Notes: generated from the sequence alone by a model not told the origin. 64,000 nt of DNA from Kryptolebias marmoratus (GCF_001649575.2 NC_051433.1:22908971-22972970), one strand, 5' to 3'; shown: positions 51,247 to 62,200, counted from the first letter of the stretch. Translations and numbers: made by a program.

Positions 51247-53698
51247 TCACACTGAGGTGGAGCAGCACCCTGAAGAGCTGTGTTTCTGCAGCAGCGACAT
51301 GCGGCTGAAGGTACGCGAGCAGACGCTGCACTGGTACTTCTTCACCTCGGCGTGGGTCTGCAGGTGAGCCCGCAGGTTGGAGCGGTCAGCGAAAGCCCGG
51401 TTGCAGTGGGGGCAGGAAAACGGACGCTCGCCTGGACAGAAAAAAAAAAGCACAAAGAGAAATTTTTACCTCACTGAAGCCCACTTTAAAAGATACCCTT
51501 TGCAAAGTATGAAATCAAACACAAAAAAGGTTATCCTGAACTGTATCACATGGTTCAGTTTGGTCCAGTAGTTTTCCATATATATTAATATATCATTTGG
51601 AAATGTGCATATGCACTCAATGTAAACAAAACACTCAGCTGAATCGGCCGGAAACCACATGAAAGCTTCAGTCACCTGATTGACCTACATTAGGCTGGCT
51701 GTAGTCTGTGTAGGTAAACAAATATGGTGAAATCGGACCAGCAGAGAATCTCAGAAAAGAGATTTAGTTGGAAATATAGGAGCAAAAATGCTGCTAAATG
51801 TGAAAAAAAAGAAAGAACAAGTAAGACAGCTGTGAAGAATAAATATCAGGATTCAAGCAGGGAGGTGGAGCGCCATAACAGAGCTCAGCATTCAAACAGG
51901 ACTTTTGGAAAACTTCTGCTAGAGCATTAAGCTTTACCATCTGACCCATTTTCAGTCACTTCGGCCGTTTCAGTAGGTGAACACCTTGTAGTTGGCATCC
52001 AGTCACAAATTTTGCTTCCAATTTTTATTTTTATTTTAGAGGACACATTAACTACCAATTTTGAGAAAAAAAATATTGTTCCTTACCATACAAGCTTTTT
52101 GACAGAACCTCATGACTTTGAAATGAGTACCTTTAATGGTCACTCACACAGTGAGTCTGCAGGAGCCTCCATTAACACTTCACACATGCGTCGACACACA
52201 AACACACACACACATTGTGACACAGTGTGAAGATAATGAAGAATCACATGGTGGTGGGGTCAGAGCCTGACTGAATTAGCATGATTTAATCAGAGCCAAA
52301 TGAGATTAGCACGCTAACAAGTTGCTGCAGGTACTAAGAGCTCAGTGATAACAGCGAGCCTCCAGGCATTCTTTAACCCTTTTTGTCCCTCCCCTGTCCC
52401 CATTCAGCTGCCTTCCTCAGCAGCCGTGATAAGATAATTAGCCGAAAAGTCATTGTTGCTGAGACATTAAACACAATGAGTGATCAATGAGTACTGAGTC
52501 CACAGGAGGCTTCCCTGTGTGATAATCAAGTGTTGACTTCATCAGATGGTGTCATGCCCAAATGAGGAGGGAGGGACTGCTGACTCACAACAACAACTTC
52601 GGCTCCACAGCTCTGATTTCTACATCCATTAATCAATGACAAAAGCCCAGATTGGATATGTTTGGGACCTGGCTTTCGAGCTCACCTGTGTGTGTGCGGA
52701 TGTGGCCCCGCAGCAGCCACGGCCTGGAGAAAGCCTTCCCACAGGTGGTGCAAACACAGGGCAGGGTGTGTGAGCGGATGTGCATCTTCAGAGCCCCCAA
52801 GCTGGTGTACTCCTTAGGACAGTGTTTGCAGAGGAAGGCCGGCCGGGCCGCTGTGACGGGGGCTTCTCTCTCCTCCTCCTCCGGGGGGCTGATGTGAGCC
52901 ATGACGCCGGTGCACTTCATCCGCTGGCGAGGGGCGTACGTGTGCACGGGCTCGGGGCTCGGGGGGTCTGAGGTGCGCCCTTCATCTTCCTCGCCGCTGC
53001 TGCTGGCACTGCTGCTGAGGCTGCAGGGGGAGCTGAGGTCCAGGGGCCCCGAGGTCCCGGAGGGCTCTGACTGGGAGGAGGGCAGGTAGAGGGCAGGCAG
53101 GACGCTCAGGTCCCACACCAGGCCCGCAGTCAAGCAGGTGGCAGAGGAGGCGGTGTCTGCTGATGAAAGCTCAGCGAGAGGATACCTCTCCAGTGCCGCA
53201 TCTGAAAGGGAAAGCACAGGAGGGTTAAAAGCCTGCAACAGAAACTATATTAAAACAAAACACAAATATTAACCAATTCAACGTGTGAAATCCATTGCAC
53301 ACACTTTCTACACACTCTGTCCCTGTGCTTGTTTGGCATAATGATTCTCAGCAGCAAAAAATAAGAGCCATATGGGAAGGGTCCAGGGCCGTTTCCTCCC
53401 ACGTATTCACAAGAACTTGTAACATGAATGGAGCTCTGTCTGCCTGCAGGAAGGGGGGAAAGTGCATCTAACGGGCCCCGACTTGACTGGGGAGTAGCCC
53501 GATTCAGAAAATGGTGCTAAACTTTATTTAAAATAAATAATTAAAAAACGGGTGTTTACACAGTTAAGTAAACTGGATTAAAAGAGCTGATTAGTTAGAT
53601 AACAAACACCTTTGTGACTCACCATTCTGACATTCCAGTTCACTGTAGTTCGGTTTTTGTTTCGCGAAATACTTTTTAACCAAGAAGGAACGAGGCAT
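51247..53698 (-). CDS. snai1a: Snail family zinc-finger repressor 1
   Basis: Three exons, 53,698-53,623, 53,201-52,686 and 51,431-51,247, join in phase to 777 bases, 258 residues, the usual length and exon plan of vertebrate snai1. Residues 1-9 (MPRSFLVKK) are the SNAG domain, which recruits LSD1/HDAC corepressors; PNYSEL follows. The middle is Ser/Pro-rich, with [13 protein letters not shown] like the GSK3/beta-TrCP degron region. Four zinc fingers follow: about 150-170, 176-196, 204-224 and a last C2HC finger about 232-252 ending KHSSSGC. The linkers [19 protein letters not shown] and [10 protein letters not shown] are signature Snail sequence. Snail binds CAGGTG E-boxes in the nucleus and represses E-cadherin, driving epithelial-mesenchymal transition, gastrulation and neural crest. 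Four fingers, not five, separate it from snai2. The 'a' paralogue is suggested by [16 protein letters not shown] but is not proven. Confidence 0.95.
51432..52685 (-). other. snai1 intron 2
   Basis: 1.25 kb between the exons encoding fingers 1-2 and 3-4. It contains an AT-rich part (51,520-52,100) and a more balanced part (52,240-52,560), with no recognised repeat beyond a short CACA run at 52,195-52,215. Intron 1 (53,202-53,622) is short and featureless. Confidence 0.6.
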
Positions 53699-54030
53699 TG
53701 TCCTTTTTAGGCGAAAATATTTGTGCGTAAAACGAGTCCGCGGTGACGACGCGCAGTTTTCTCCCAGATGAACCGTCCGTCAGTCCTCGAAAGAAAGAAA
53801 GGAAAAAAATAAGACCAAAAAAGAAAAAAAACAAAGAAATATCCTTCCTGTGCTCCACAAGTTTTAGAGGTGGACTTCAGCCGACGGTGTGATTTGTACA
53901 GCTCCAAATCCTAAATGCTGGTCTCTGTTCTGAAATAGTGTGACACACAGGCAGCAGGGGTGTGCTCGCCTCAGGGCCCTCCCCACATCCACATATCACT
54001 GCTCAAGTGTTTGGGAAGAAGAGTCCGCGC

Positions 54031-54035
54031 TCACA

Positions 54036-54082
<47 letters not shown>
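54031..54082. repeat. (CGCA)n(CA)n alternating purine-pyrimidine microsatellite
   Basis: About four CGCA units followed by about 14 CA units, roughly 335-385 bases upstream of the snai1 start codon. Such tracts can form Z-DNA. Confidence 0.9.
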
Positions 54083-54084
<2 letters not shown>

Positions 54085-54531
54085 CCCACCACCAAACTCC
54101 TAACACACAGGGATCCGTCTGACCTGAGGAGCTGAAGGGGACTGTTTAATAACTTTAGGTAAACCAAAACACACAAAGGCAGCGGGACGCAGTCGGTCCA
54201 AATGCGCGGGCAGAATATTGACATTTTTTTCGGTTTTTCACAATTAAAGCGCAGATTTTTGTTTGCAATATAATTTATTGACGTGCAGCTCGTCCCAAAA
54301 ACACAAAAATCCGGATATTGAGATGAATTCAAAGCGTTTGTAAACTCGTATCAAGTGGAATCGATTTTATTGATTTTTTTTATCACTTTTCTGTGGTTGG
54401 CTTCAAACGCGATGCTTTTCTGTGTTTGCTGGTTGGAGTTAAAGCAGCACTTGTCATGTGAAGCTTCGTTTATTCCGCCTTCTTATGGAAGAGCATCAAT
54501 TTGAAGACGATACGGCCTCGGTGGAGTAACT

Positions 54532-54545
54532 GCGCCCCCTGCTGG
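54532..54545 (-). promoter_or_regulatory. CTCF-type core motif upstream of snai1
   Basis: The reverse complement reads CCAGCAGGGGGCGC, matching the CTCF core CCASYAGRKGGCRS at all 14 positions. A second, plus-strand motif with 12 of 14 matches lies at 54,592-54,605 (ACTGTAGGTGGCGC). Confidence 0.5.
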
Positions 54546-54699
54546 ACAGAGAAAATATCACTCATTTCAGTTTCTGCCCGACTGTAGGGAGACTGTAGGT
54601 GGCGCTAGACCATCAGCACTGCAGGACTCACTGAGACTGGAGCAGATGATCTATCCAGGGTAGGCAACCCTGGTCCTCAAGGGCCACTATCCAGGATAG

Positions 54700-54741
54700 T
54701 GTAAGTAAAACATACAGGATAGTCTATCCTGTATGTTTTAC
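54700..54741. repeat. Perfect inverted repeat inside the MITE
   Basis: AGTAAAACATACAGGATAG is followed after almost no spacer by its reverse complement, giving a 19-20 bp stem. It resembles a short internal fold-back of the element. Confidence 0.85.
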
Positions 54742-54860
54742 TCGTTCCCCTGCTCCAACACACCTGATTCAGTGATTAAATTGTCTCTTCTTGATCTGCA
54801 GAAGCCTCTAATCATCCATGGATTCAAATCAGGTGTGTCGAAGCAGGGAAACAAGTAAAT

Positions 54861-55871
54861 ATAAGCCAAACAGTTCCTTTACCAGTAATACAACCTTGGA
54901 TACTTCCAGAGGCCATAGTAGATTTTACTTTGTTGAAAAGGAAAAATAAGGGCAAGGAATTTGTTTTGAATTCATATACAGTGCAGAATTATATAAATGA
55001 ATATTACAGCTATGTTAAAGTTTATACAGATGCTTCTAAAAATACAGTAAATAGGATTGGGGTAGCTTTTATTGTGCCAGAATTTAATATTAGAATCAAG
55101 AAAAGAATAAGTGATGGATTGTCAGTATACACAGGGGAAATGATTGCAATATTATTAGCCATCCAGTGGATAGAGGAAGTAAGACCATTGAGAACAATAA
55201 TTTGTTCTGATTCCAGTTCATCGTTAGTTAGTTTAAAATACAGACATTCAGGAAGCAGACCAGATATTTTATTAGAAATACAACAAATATTATATAGAAT
55301 TCATAGGATGGGTTTAATGATTAATTTTTTATGGGTTCCAGCTCATTATGGTGTGGAGGGGAATGAAATAGCAGATAGAGCGGCAAAGGAGGCTGTTAGA
55401 AATTCAGCAGTGGATTTAGCTGTTAAATTTAGTAGAGCAGAAATTAAAATGATAATTAAAAAGAAAATGAAAGACATATGGCAAATGCAATGGGAGAAAG
55501 AAAGAAAGGGACGTTGGTTTTATAAAATACAAAGGAAGACTGGAGAAATGAGAAGTGCGGGGAGGACGAGGAGAGAAGAAACAATCATTTCTCGTATTAG
55601 ATTTGGGCATACTGGGTTAAATAGCACTCTTTTTATTTTAGGGAAACATTGCAGTGGTGAATGTGATTATTGTGGAGAGGAGGAAACAATAGAACATGTG
55701 ATGTTATTTTGTCAAAAATATGAGGGGGAAAGACGACAATTGGTCCAACAATTAAATAGAAATAAAGTTAAATTAGATATAGTTGATTTATTTAGAAATA
55801 ATTCGGAAAATAAAAATTTTCAAATAATATTTCGTTATCTTAAATTAACACAATTATTTAATAGAATTTAG
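54861..55871 (+). CDS. C-terminal fragment of a LINE ORF2: RNase H domain and zinc knuckle
   Basis: The frame is open from the insertion point to TAG at 55,869-55,871. It begins in mid-protein (ISQTVPLPVIQPWILPEA); the first usable start is the TTG at 54,930. An RNase HI domain is clear, with acidic residues in VYTDAS, YTGEM, CSDSSSS and NEIADRAAKEA, and a WVPAHYGVEGNE motif. A C-terminal CX2CX7HX4C knuckle (CDYCGEEETIEHVMLFC) follows near residues 235-255. This order is typical of the I-clade (Nimb-type) LINE ORF2. The reverse transcriptase and endonuclease are absent through 5' truncation. The fragment cannot be mobile on its own; lack of stops indicates a young insertion. Confidence 0.85.
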   Translation: MSQTVPLPVIQPWILPEAIVDFTLLKRKNKGKEFVLNSYTVQNYINEYYSYVKVYTDASKNTVNRIGVAFIVPEFNIRIKKRISDGLSVYTGEMIAILLAIQWIEEVRPLRTIICSDSSSSLVSLKYRHSGSRPDILLEIQQILYRIHRMGLMINFLWVPAHYGVEGNEIADRAAKEAVRNSAVDLAVKFSRAEIKMIIKKKMKDIWQMQWEKERKGRWFYKIQRKTGEMRSAGRTRREETIISRIRFGHTGLNSTLFILGKHCSGECDYCGEEETIEHVMLFCQKYEGERRQLVQQLNRNKVKLDIVDLFRNNSENKNFQIIFRYLKLTQLFNRI

Positions 55872-55902
55872 TTTTGAGCGTCATTCTGGTCCACACTCCA
55901 TA

Positions 55903-55916
55903 CCAGTAGGTGGCGG
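55903..55916 (+). promoter_or_regulatory. CTCF-type core motif inside the LINE 3' tail
   Basis: CCAGTAGGTGGCGG matches CCASYAGRKGGCRS at all 14 positions. It belongs to the conserved 3' tail of this LINE family, so each new copy would carry the motif. Binding is inferred. Confidence 0.4.
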
Positions 55917-56854
55917 TAATGCACCAAATTCGTTGTTTGCCAACCGCCAAAAAAATTAAAAAAGAAGAAGAAGGTAAACAAGTAAAACATTCAGGGTAGT
56001 GGCACCAGAGTTGCTTACCCCTGGTCTAATTATACAAAGTTCTCATTGTGTCCACTAAGAGGCCTTCAGAAACATCCTGCGGGGATTCACTCATTATCCG
56101 AACCTCCTTTGTCTCAACAGGCTGAAGTTTACTGCAGAATGCAAATTATTAACAAAAAACAATTAACTTCCATATCAGAGTGGCCAAACTAAAAATAAAA
56201 CGGGAGAATTTATTAATGACAGCTGAAATGATAAAACCTGCGCACCATTTTGGTTTTAGGTGACTGTTTTTGTGTTCAAAAAGACAAAAGTATAATAGTT
56301 ATGAATAAACCATGAACTTTAAAGCTCACCAGCTCCAGTCGAAGCCTGAAACGTGTCTTTGCAGATGTTCAAGGTAGAAAACATCTCAAATGTTTATTTT
56401 AAGACCCTGCCAGAAGGTCTAACATGTCAACTCAAAAGGTAGGTACAAAATGTTATAATTTATGGTACTCGTGAATACAGCACCCAAACTCAAGCTACGT
56501 GCTTTAATAACCCCTCTGTGCTCGTCTACTTACAGCATATGTAGCAATAAAATTCGCCTAAAATGCGTTCAAGCTGCGATGGAAACCTAGATAAGAAGAC
56601 AAAGCAAACAAACAAAAGTTGTCTCACTTGCCAACCAATGTAAACCTGCACTTCATGTATGCAAAACAGTGTTTGTAAATCTTTTTCTTCATAATAATAA
56701 TTTTAGTTTCTCACGAAAGTAAAGTTTGTTGAATGAGAAACTGAGACTACTAAAAAAAAAAAATCTAACTTTTTTCTAAATCTTACGGGAATTATCTTGA
56801 CTACATTATTTGCTCTTTGACAACACTCAACTCAAACTGCAGGCTCCGTTTGAG

Positions 56855-57038
56855 GCTCCTGATTGGTCCTTAACGGTGAGTGGGTGGAGTTAAAGTGGGC
56901 GGAGCTACTGTTGTCTGAGTTCGGTTGAAAATTTGAAAACTAAACAAAACAACAACAAATAAATTCATAACAGAGGTGGAATAAAAACAACTTTGAGTGA
57001 ATCCCCGCACTAGTCTTCGAGTTTCAATTTAACCACAG
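56855..57038 (+). promoter_or_regulatory. tp53inp2 promoter and 5' non-coding exon
   Basis: An inverted CCAAT box (CTGATTGGTCC at 56,859-56,869) and a GC box (GTGGGCGGAGC, about 56,896-56,906) precede a non-coding exon ending AACCACAG at 57,038 before GTAAGA. The matching acceptor TTTTCTACAG ends at 57,710. The interval 56,024-56,850 is AT-rich and shows no gene. Confidence 0.5.
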
Positions 57039-57784
57039 GTAAGAAAACAGCTGCTGCTGGTAATTTATATAAATATAGAGAAACATGATAACTACTACAA
57101 CATTTAACATACATTCAAATAAGTTTTAGCCTTTAAAAACTAGATATTATATGATATGCTGTTTTTTAAGGTGTCAGGCATTTTATATACACTGCAGCTG
57201 TGATGTATTGAGATTTTACTGTATAAAAAAACGTATTTAGAGACAGCCATAATCAACTTACATAGGCTTTTAATTTAATTTTTAAAAAATGTAAGTTGAT
57301 CTCAGTAGTAGTTCCTTATCCTATTTTGGCAACTACTAATTTGATGTTAACTAGTTTAAATCACAGCAATTGTAGCATTATTGAAAAATCCTGCAGAAAA
57401 TAATTTCTTATCAGAGCATTGCTGTGTTGGAGGCTTGTTTATTGAGAGGAGCTCCTCCCCCCATTCATACAGAAACAGATGGACATAACAATGAAAGTCT
57501 GGGGGAGTTGGCAGCCCTTTTTTTCCCCAACACTATAGAGAATCAGAAATTTCATTGGCCGTCCCAGTCAGCTGACAGGACCGTGCTTAAAGTTTGAAAA
57601 ATAATATAAAGGCTGTCATTGTGTCACCCCTCCTTACAGGATTCAGAGTTGCCTTTTAGTCTGTGAGGGATGCACCAGTGAGCTACAACGTTTTTTCTTG
57701 TTTTCTACAGCTAAAGGTGTTTGTGGGATTTTAAATTTTCTGCAAAATAGAGGAGGAAATCCAGACAGGAATCAGCCAGCCATC

Positions 57785-58688
57785 ATGTTCAGAAGGCTCA
57801 CCCGTCTTCTTTTTGGGGGAGAGGAGGAGGTTTCTGAAGACGTGAAGTCTGGAGAAGTGGTAGATGATGGATGGCTTGTTGTTCCTCAGCAAGGTATGGC
57901 ATAATATTAGAATATTCATAGATATCACAGCAAATCTTCTATTTCACTCTGACAGGCAGTGGGATTAATAGTCACAAGGATCCATTAATATTTCAAAATC
58001 CTAAATTGGAGTAATCATTTCAACTTTATGCACATATATAGTTTGTTTTTTCTTAACATTGTGTCTAAGCTACGTTGATGTAAATGTGTTTTTTATTTAG
58101 TCAGAAAGTTGGATCTGAATGTTCTGAGTTTGTTTTACAACCAAAGGAATTACAACATTCACAGAGAGTACAATCGAAGTGTTACGTGACTGAGGTCTGG
58201 TTGTGTTTTCACAGAGGAAGCTTCATCTGAAAACCAAGATGCTCTGTCGGCCAATAAGCAACAACCTAACGCTGCTCCTCACAAAGACACAGCTGGAAAC
58301 ATAGAGAGTGACAGGTGAGACGTATGCTGACATTAAAAACTTGTAAAACATAAATACTTATGAAACAAGATCTTTAAACTTTGCAAAAAGCATCTTTTTT
58401 GAACCATTTGCTTTTATTTCTGCTGTGTTTCTGTGCAGCTCGTTAGCTGCGGAGTCTTCAGTGGTTCCCAGCGGCACTACGACCAGTCGAGTTGTCTCTG
58501 CCTCCTCATCCAAACCTGAAGCTTTGATTGAGCTGAGACAGTTTACCTCCACCCAGAGGACCAAGGACTGGCCGGTCCAACAACACGTGTCCCGCAATGC
58601 CATCCAACGCCAGAATCGTGCACGCCAAGGACTCCAGCACCACTCCTTCCACCTCCAACAGCCAGGACCCCGCAGCCACAGCCACTGA
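57785..58688 (+). CDS. tp53inp2: Tumor protein p53-inducible nuclear protein 2 (DOR), short form
   Basis: Coding exons 57,785-57,893, 58,215-58,314 and 58,439-58,688 join to 459 bases, 152 residues; human TP53INP2 has 220. The N-terminus MFRRLTRLLFGGEEE matches the family start MFQRLSSLFF. Residues about 26-33 (VDDGWLVV) are the LC3-interacting region, like human VDGWLII. Residues 123-132 (NAIQRQNRAR) match the conserved C-terminal AVQRQNRAR. The protein moves between nucleus and autophagosomes: it binds LC3/GABARAP to promote autophagosome formation and acts as a nuclear receptor and rDNA transcription cofactor. The second conserved block of the family (around LEDLLIEHPSMSVY) is absent from all exons and both short introns. 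Identity rests on these two motifs and on synteny with ggt7. A poly(A) signal follows at 59,042-59,047. Confidence 0.85.
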
Positions 58689-59041
58689 AGCTCCTCTGCT
58701 GTAGCACCAGGGATTCGATTAGAATCCATCTTCATACACATATAGATGTGTTCATACTGCGCTTTGACACATTTAGGATATTTGGATAATCTTCACCTTA
58801 AAAACTGGTATCACTTAATAGGCAGCTACGCTTCTGTTTTAACTTGTATTTAATCTGAATAAGCAGTAAAAATGTTCACCTTATAAAACAAGATTCAGTA
58901 TTATTTTCCTATGTTCACATATACTTGTCAAAAAAAACAAAATACACGGCCTATGCAATGTAATGTTGAACGTTGGAGACAAAGATGTGCACGCTTTGTG
59001 TTATGTATTTATGCTTATGTACTTAGTTTAAAACATTTTTT

Positions 59042-59047
59042 AATAAA
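59042..59047 (+). promoter_or_regulatory. Poly(A) signal AATAAA of tp53inp2
   Basis: The hexamer lies 354 bases after the tp53inp2 stop, and a second overlaps at 59,050-59,055. ggt7 starts only about 190 bases further, so the two genes are closely packed head-to-tail. Confidence 0.55.
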
Positions 59048-59241
59048 AAAATAAAAGTCTAACTTCTCTTTCCTATGTCCTGATGACATTGAACTGCTCA
59101 CTGACACTCATTGGTTTGGAGGTAATTGCACCTGCTGTGTTCAATTCCTGCAGGAGCAGGAGTGTACTTTATGGAGGATGGGTGCAATTAGGAGGTGTGC
59201 TCTTTTTGAGCTAGCTTGGTGCTTTTAGGAGCACAGTAACA

Positions 59242-62200
59242 ATGAACGTCTCTTCAGGAACAAAACTTAAACAGGAGTTTTCATCTAATTATAAGAGTTT
59301 CGATGGTCCGTCTGAACTGAATGATGACTGTCCAACGAATGGCTTCACCTGTGACTCGAACAAGAACAGTGGTGAGAGCAAACAAAGTATAATTGTTCGA
59401 GCAACTGAGGCAATATTTATCTCGTAATGGCGTGGGTTGAATATGAGCTAAAAACAGATCAAGATTAGAGTTTCAGACTCATTAAATGTTCATTAAAACC
59501 AGCTCTGAAATGTCTTTGTTGCTGCCACAGAGGCCTTTCAGCTGAACGAGTTGACTTCTGGTAGCTCAGATCTGTTGGACCAAAGCTCATCCAAACTCAA
59601 AGAAACCGATGAGGACCGTTGTGGCCGGGACCATCCAGTACATGTTTATGCTTTTTCCATAATCCTTGCCGTTGGAGTGACCATCGCTTTGGTCTTGGAG
59701 AATCACCTGGATGCAACTTTGGTATGTAGCGTCACAAAGTTTGCAGATCCAGTCTTGATTGTAACTTTTCTCCTCACAACTGCTTGGCAGGTCTCCATCA
59801 AAGGAGTAGTGTCGGATCACGAGCTCTGCACGGTGCTCAGTGAGAAAGTCCTTCGTGATGGAGGATCCAGTGTGGATGCAGCCATCGCTGGCACCCTTTG
59901 CTTAGGTGTTGTCCATCCGCACGTGTCAGGTGTTGGTGGGTATGTGTCTCCCTTACTCTAGGTATGGTTTCTGTGAAATATACACAGTAGCTGATGATAA
60001 AAATCTTCATTATTGTCAATCTGTAGAGGAGGAGTTATGTTGATTCATAAAATCCGCCAGAATGAAACCAGGGTGATCAATTTTCAGGGATCTGCACCTA
60101 ACGGCCTGAGAGAGGAAATGCTGCAAAATGCTTCTGAAATTAAGGTAATCCGAGTTTTAATGTTCAGAGCGTGTTTCAGATTTTATTGTTTACTTTTCAA
60201 AAATCTGTTTGTAGGCCGGCCTACTTGTGGGCGTGCCAGGTATGCTCATGGGCCTACACCATGCTCACAGCCTGTATGGACGGTAAGAGTTTAGAAAGGG
60301 GTTTTATCTTGTTTTTCCTGGTATTTAGTTTTGTGGACAGACATCTAATCCTTTATTTCTTTGCAGTTTTTCATGGGAGAATGTCGTCAGCAGAGCTGCT
60401 GCTGTAGCCAGAGAAGGATTCAATGTTTCACAGAGTCTGGGTGTGACATTTTACCCCCCTCAGTCCTTACACCACACTGATTTTTATCTGAGCTTAATGT
60501 TCAAGGACCTGCGTTATTTGGCTTTGTCTGTAGCTGCTGCAATATCACAGGTGGAAGGAGAGCAGCTAGTGGGACGTTTCAGGGATCTTTTCATCCCAAA
60601 CGGCCAGCCTCTGAGTCCTGGCTCATATCTGAGGATGCCTGGTGTGGCAGAAGTCCTGCAGGCTGGTCTCTTTAGTTTCTACCACGGGAATGTATCACAG
60701 GAGCTAGAGGATGAGGTAATTCACACCAATTCCTTTGTTTGGTTTCACGACAGGATGTAATGCTCTCTTTTCTTGCAAAGGTGCGAGCAAATGGAGGCGT
60801 CCTGAGCAGTGAGGACCTCCGTAACTACAGCGCAGAGGTGCAACAACCACTTGAAGGCCTGTACAATGGTAAAACTACAGTTTAGTAGTACGAGGCTTGA
60901 GAAATACATTCACCTCCTTTATACTATCATCTACAATATATCACTTCTTGTCTTAGAGTTCATAATTCAAGTTCCTTCTCTGCCATCTGTTGGGGCAGCT
61001 CTGATAGCAGCTCTCAACCTTTTAGAGAGCCTTCATCTTGGGGAGAATAATGTTACAGAAAATAAAACCTACCACTGGATCAATGAGGTACTACATGTAC
61101 ACACAGACACAGCTAAAAGTGGAATTTTTAAAATGTATGTTCTTAAAAAGAAGTATAGTTTCTGTTTTGTCCATGCAGGCTTTGACAACAGCTTTAAGTA
61201 TGGCTCATGGACTAGGTGATCCTGAATACAGCTCCTCTGTGTCTGAGCTTCTTTCTGTCATGATAAGGTAAAATGTACTGATACAAACTTTTAATTTTTT
61301 TTAACTGGGATGAAGCTGAGAATGACTGAGTGCGCCAATACAAAAGTATGAAAGCACCCCTATAACATATAATATTCTTTATTCTTCCATTTCCATAAAG
61401 ATTTTTGATTCACTATTAGTCCTGCTGCTTTGGAGAAACTCATACAAATAAATTAAAAACATGTGAATAAATTAGGAATATTGTGCTGTGAATTTTGGTG
61501 GAGACAAAATTCACCAAAAGTCTCAAATATTTGTCCATTAAAAACCAAAAGGATTTTGGTGAAATGAGTGAGAAAACAAAGCCAACTTTAGAGCTCAGTA
61601 TCTTTTAATAGTTTTTATACAATTACTAGTTAAAATGCTGTCATCTTTCTTATTTTGGGTTATTACAAAAGTAAGCCACAAATTGTTGTTGAAGAAAATT
61701 AATGTTAGAATTTCAGATTATTCAGAAAACCTCTAGTATTTGTTACTATTCATCCATCCAAGTGACTACATGTATTTTATTGCAGCTACAATTGCGCTAG
61801 AGACTGGTTACTCCTGGTGAAGGTGCCAGCTGACTGCAGAGATAAGACTAAGACAGATAAAGATACCCGCTTGCCCCTACAGCTTCGGGCAATTTAGAAT
61901 GACCAATTTACCCAACATGCACCAGGAAACCAAATGTATGCAGGCCTGTGGAGAAGAATGCGCAAACAGATGGGTCTAAGACCAATAACTTTCTCTTTCA
62001 ACTCTTTCACAAGTTTGCTGTCATAAATTGGACAATTCTATTGATTTATAAAATGCAGTATACATTTTCCTCATAACATGTCAGGAAATAAAAGAAGATG
62101 CACATCAAATGTAGAACCAATGTCTCCAAATGAACTCTAAACCTCAGTTTATACCTTTTTGGGGTCTGACATTTTCTCCATTTTTTTTTTTTAACTCTTT

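Larger units (their letters stand above)
53699..54655. other. snai1 upstream region
   Basis: Minus-strand promoter region of snai1. It holds a purine-rich stretch (53,790-53,845), the CGCA/CA microsatellite (54,031-54,082) and two CTCF-like motifs near 54,532-54,605. No TATA box is obvious. Confidence 0.45.
54860..55975 (+). mobile_element. 5'-truncated I/Nimb-type LINE with target-site duplication
   Basis: The insertion is flanked by the 11-base direct repeat AAACAAGTAAA at 54,849-54,859 and 55,976-55,986, a target-site duplication. It starts in mid-ORF and ends with the tail ACCAGTAGGTGGCGGTAATG, CCAACCGCC and an AAAGAAGAAGAAG terminus, which is a typical teleost LINE 3' end. The uninterrupted copy of the host MITE at window positions 1-63 shows the pre-insertion sequence (AACAAGTAAAACAT). 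Confidence 0.85.
54656..56023. mobile_element. hAT-like MITE, split by a LINE insertion
   Basis: The left end CAGGGTAGGCAACCCTGGTC at 54,656 and the right end ...GTTGCTTACCCCTG at 56,023 are inverted repeats of each other. The element is non-autonomous. Internally it holds a near-perfect fold-back at 54,700-54,741 (AGTAAAACATACAGGATAG and its complement). A LINE occupies 54,860-55,975. The flanking 8 bases do not form a clear target duplication, so flanks have diverged or the end was eroded. Confidence 0.7.

Noticed and set aside
53676..53907. Minus-strand ORFs of 60-66 codons overlapping snai1 exon 1
   Set aside because: They are out of frame with the SNAG start and consist of Phe-rich translation of a purine-rich tract.
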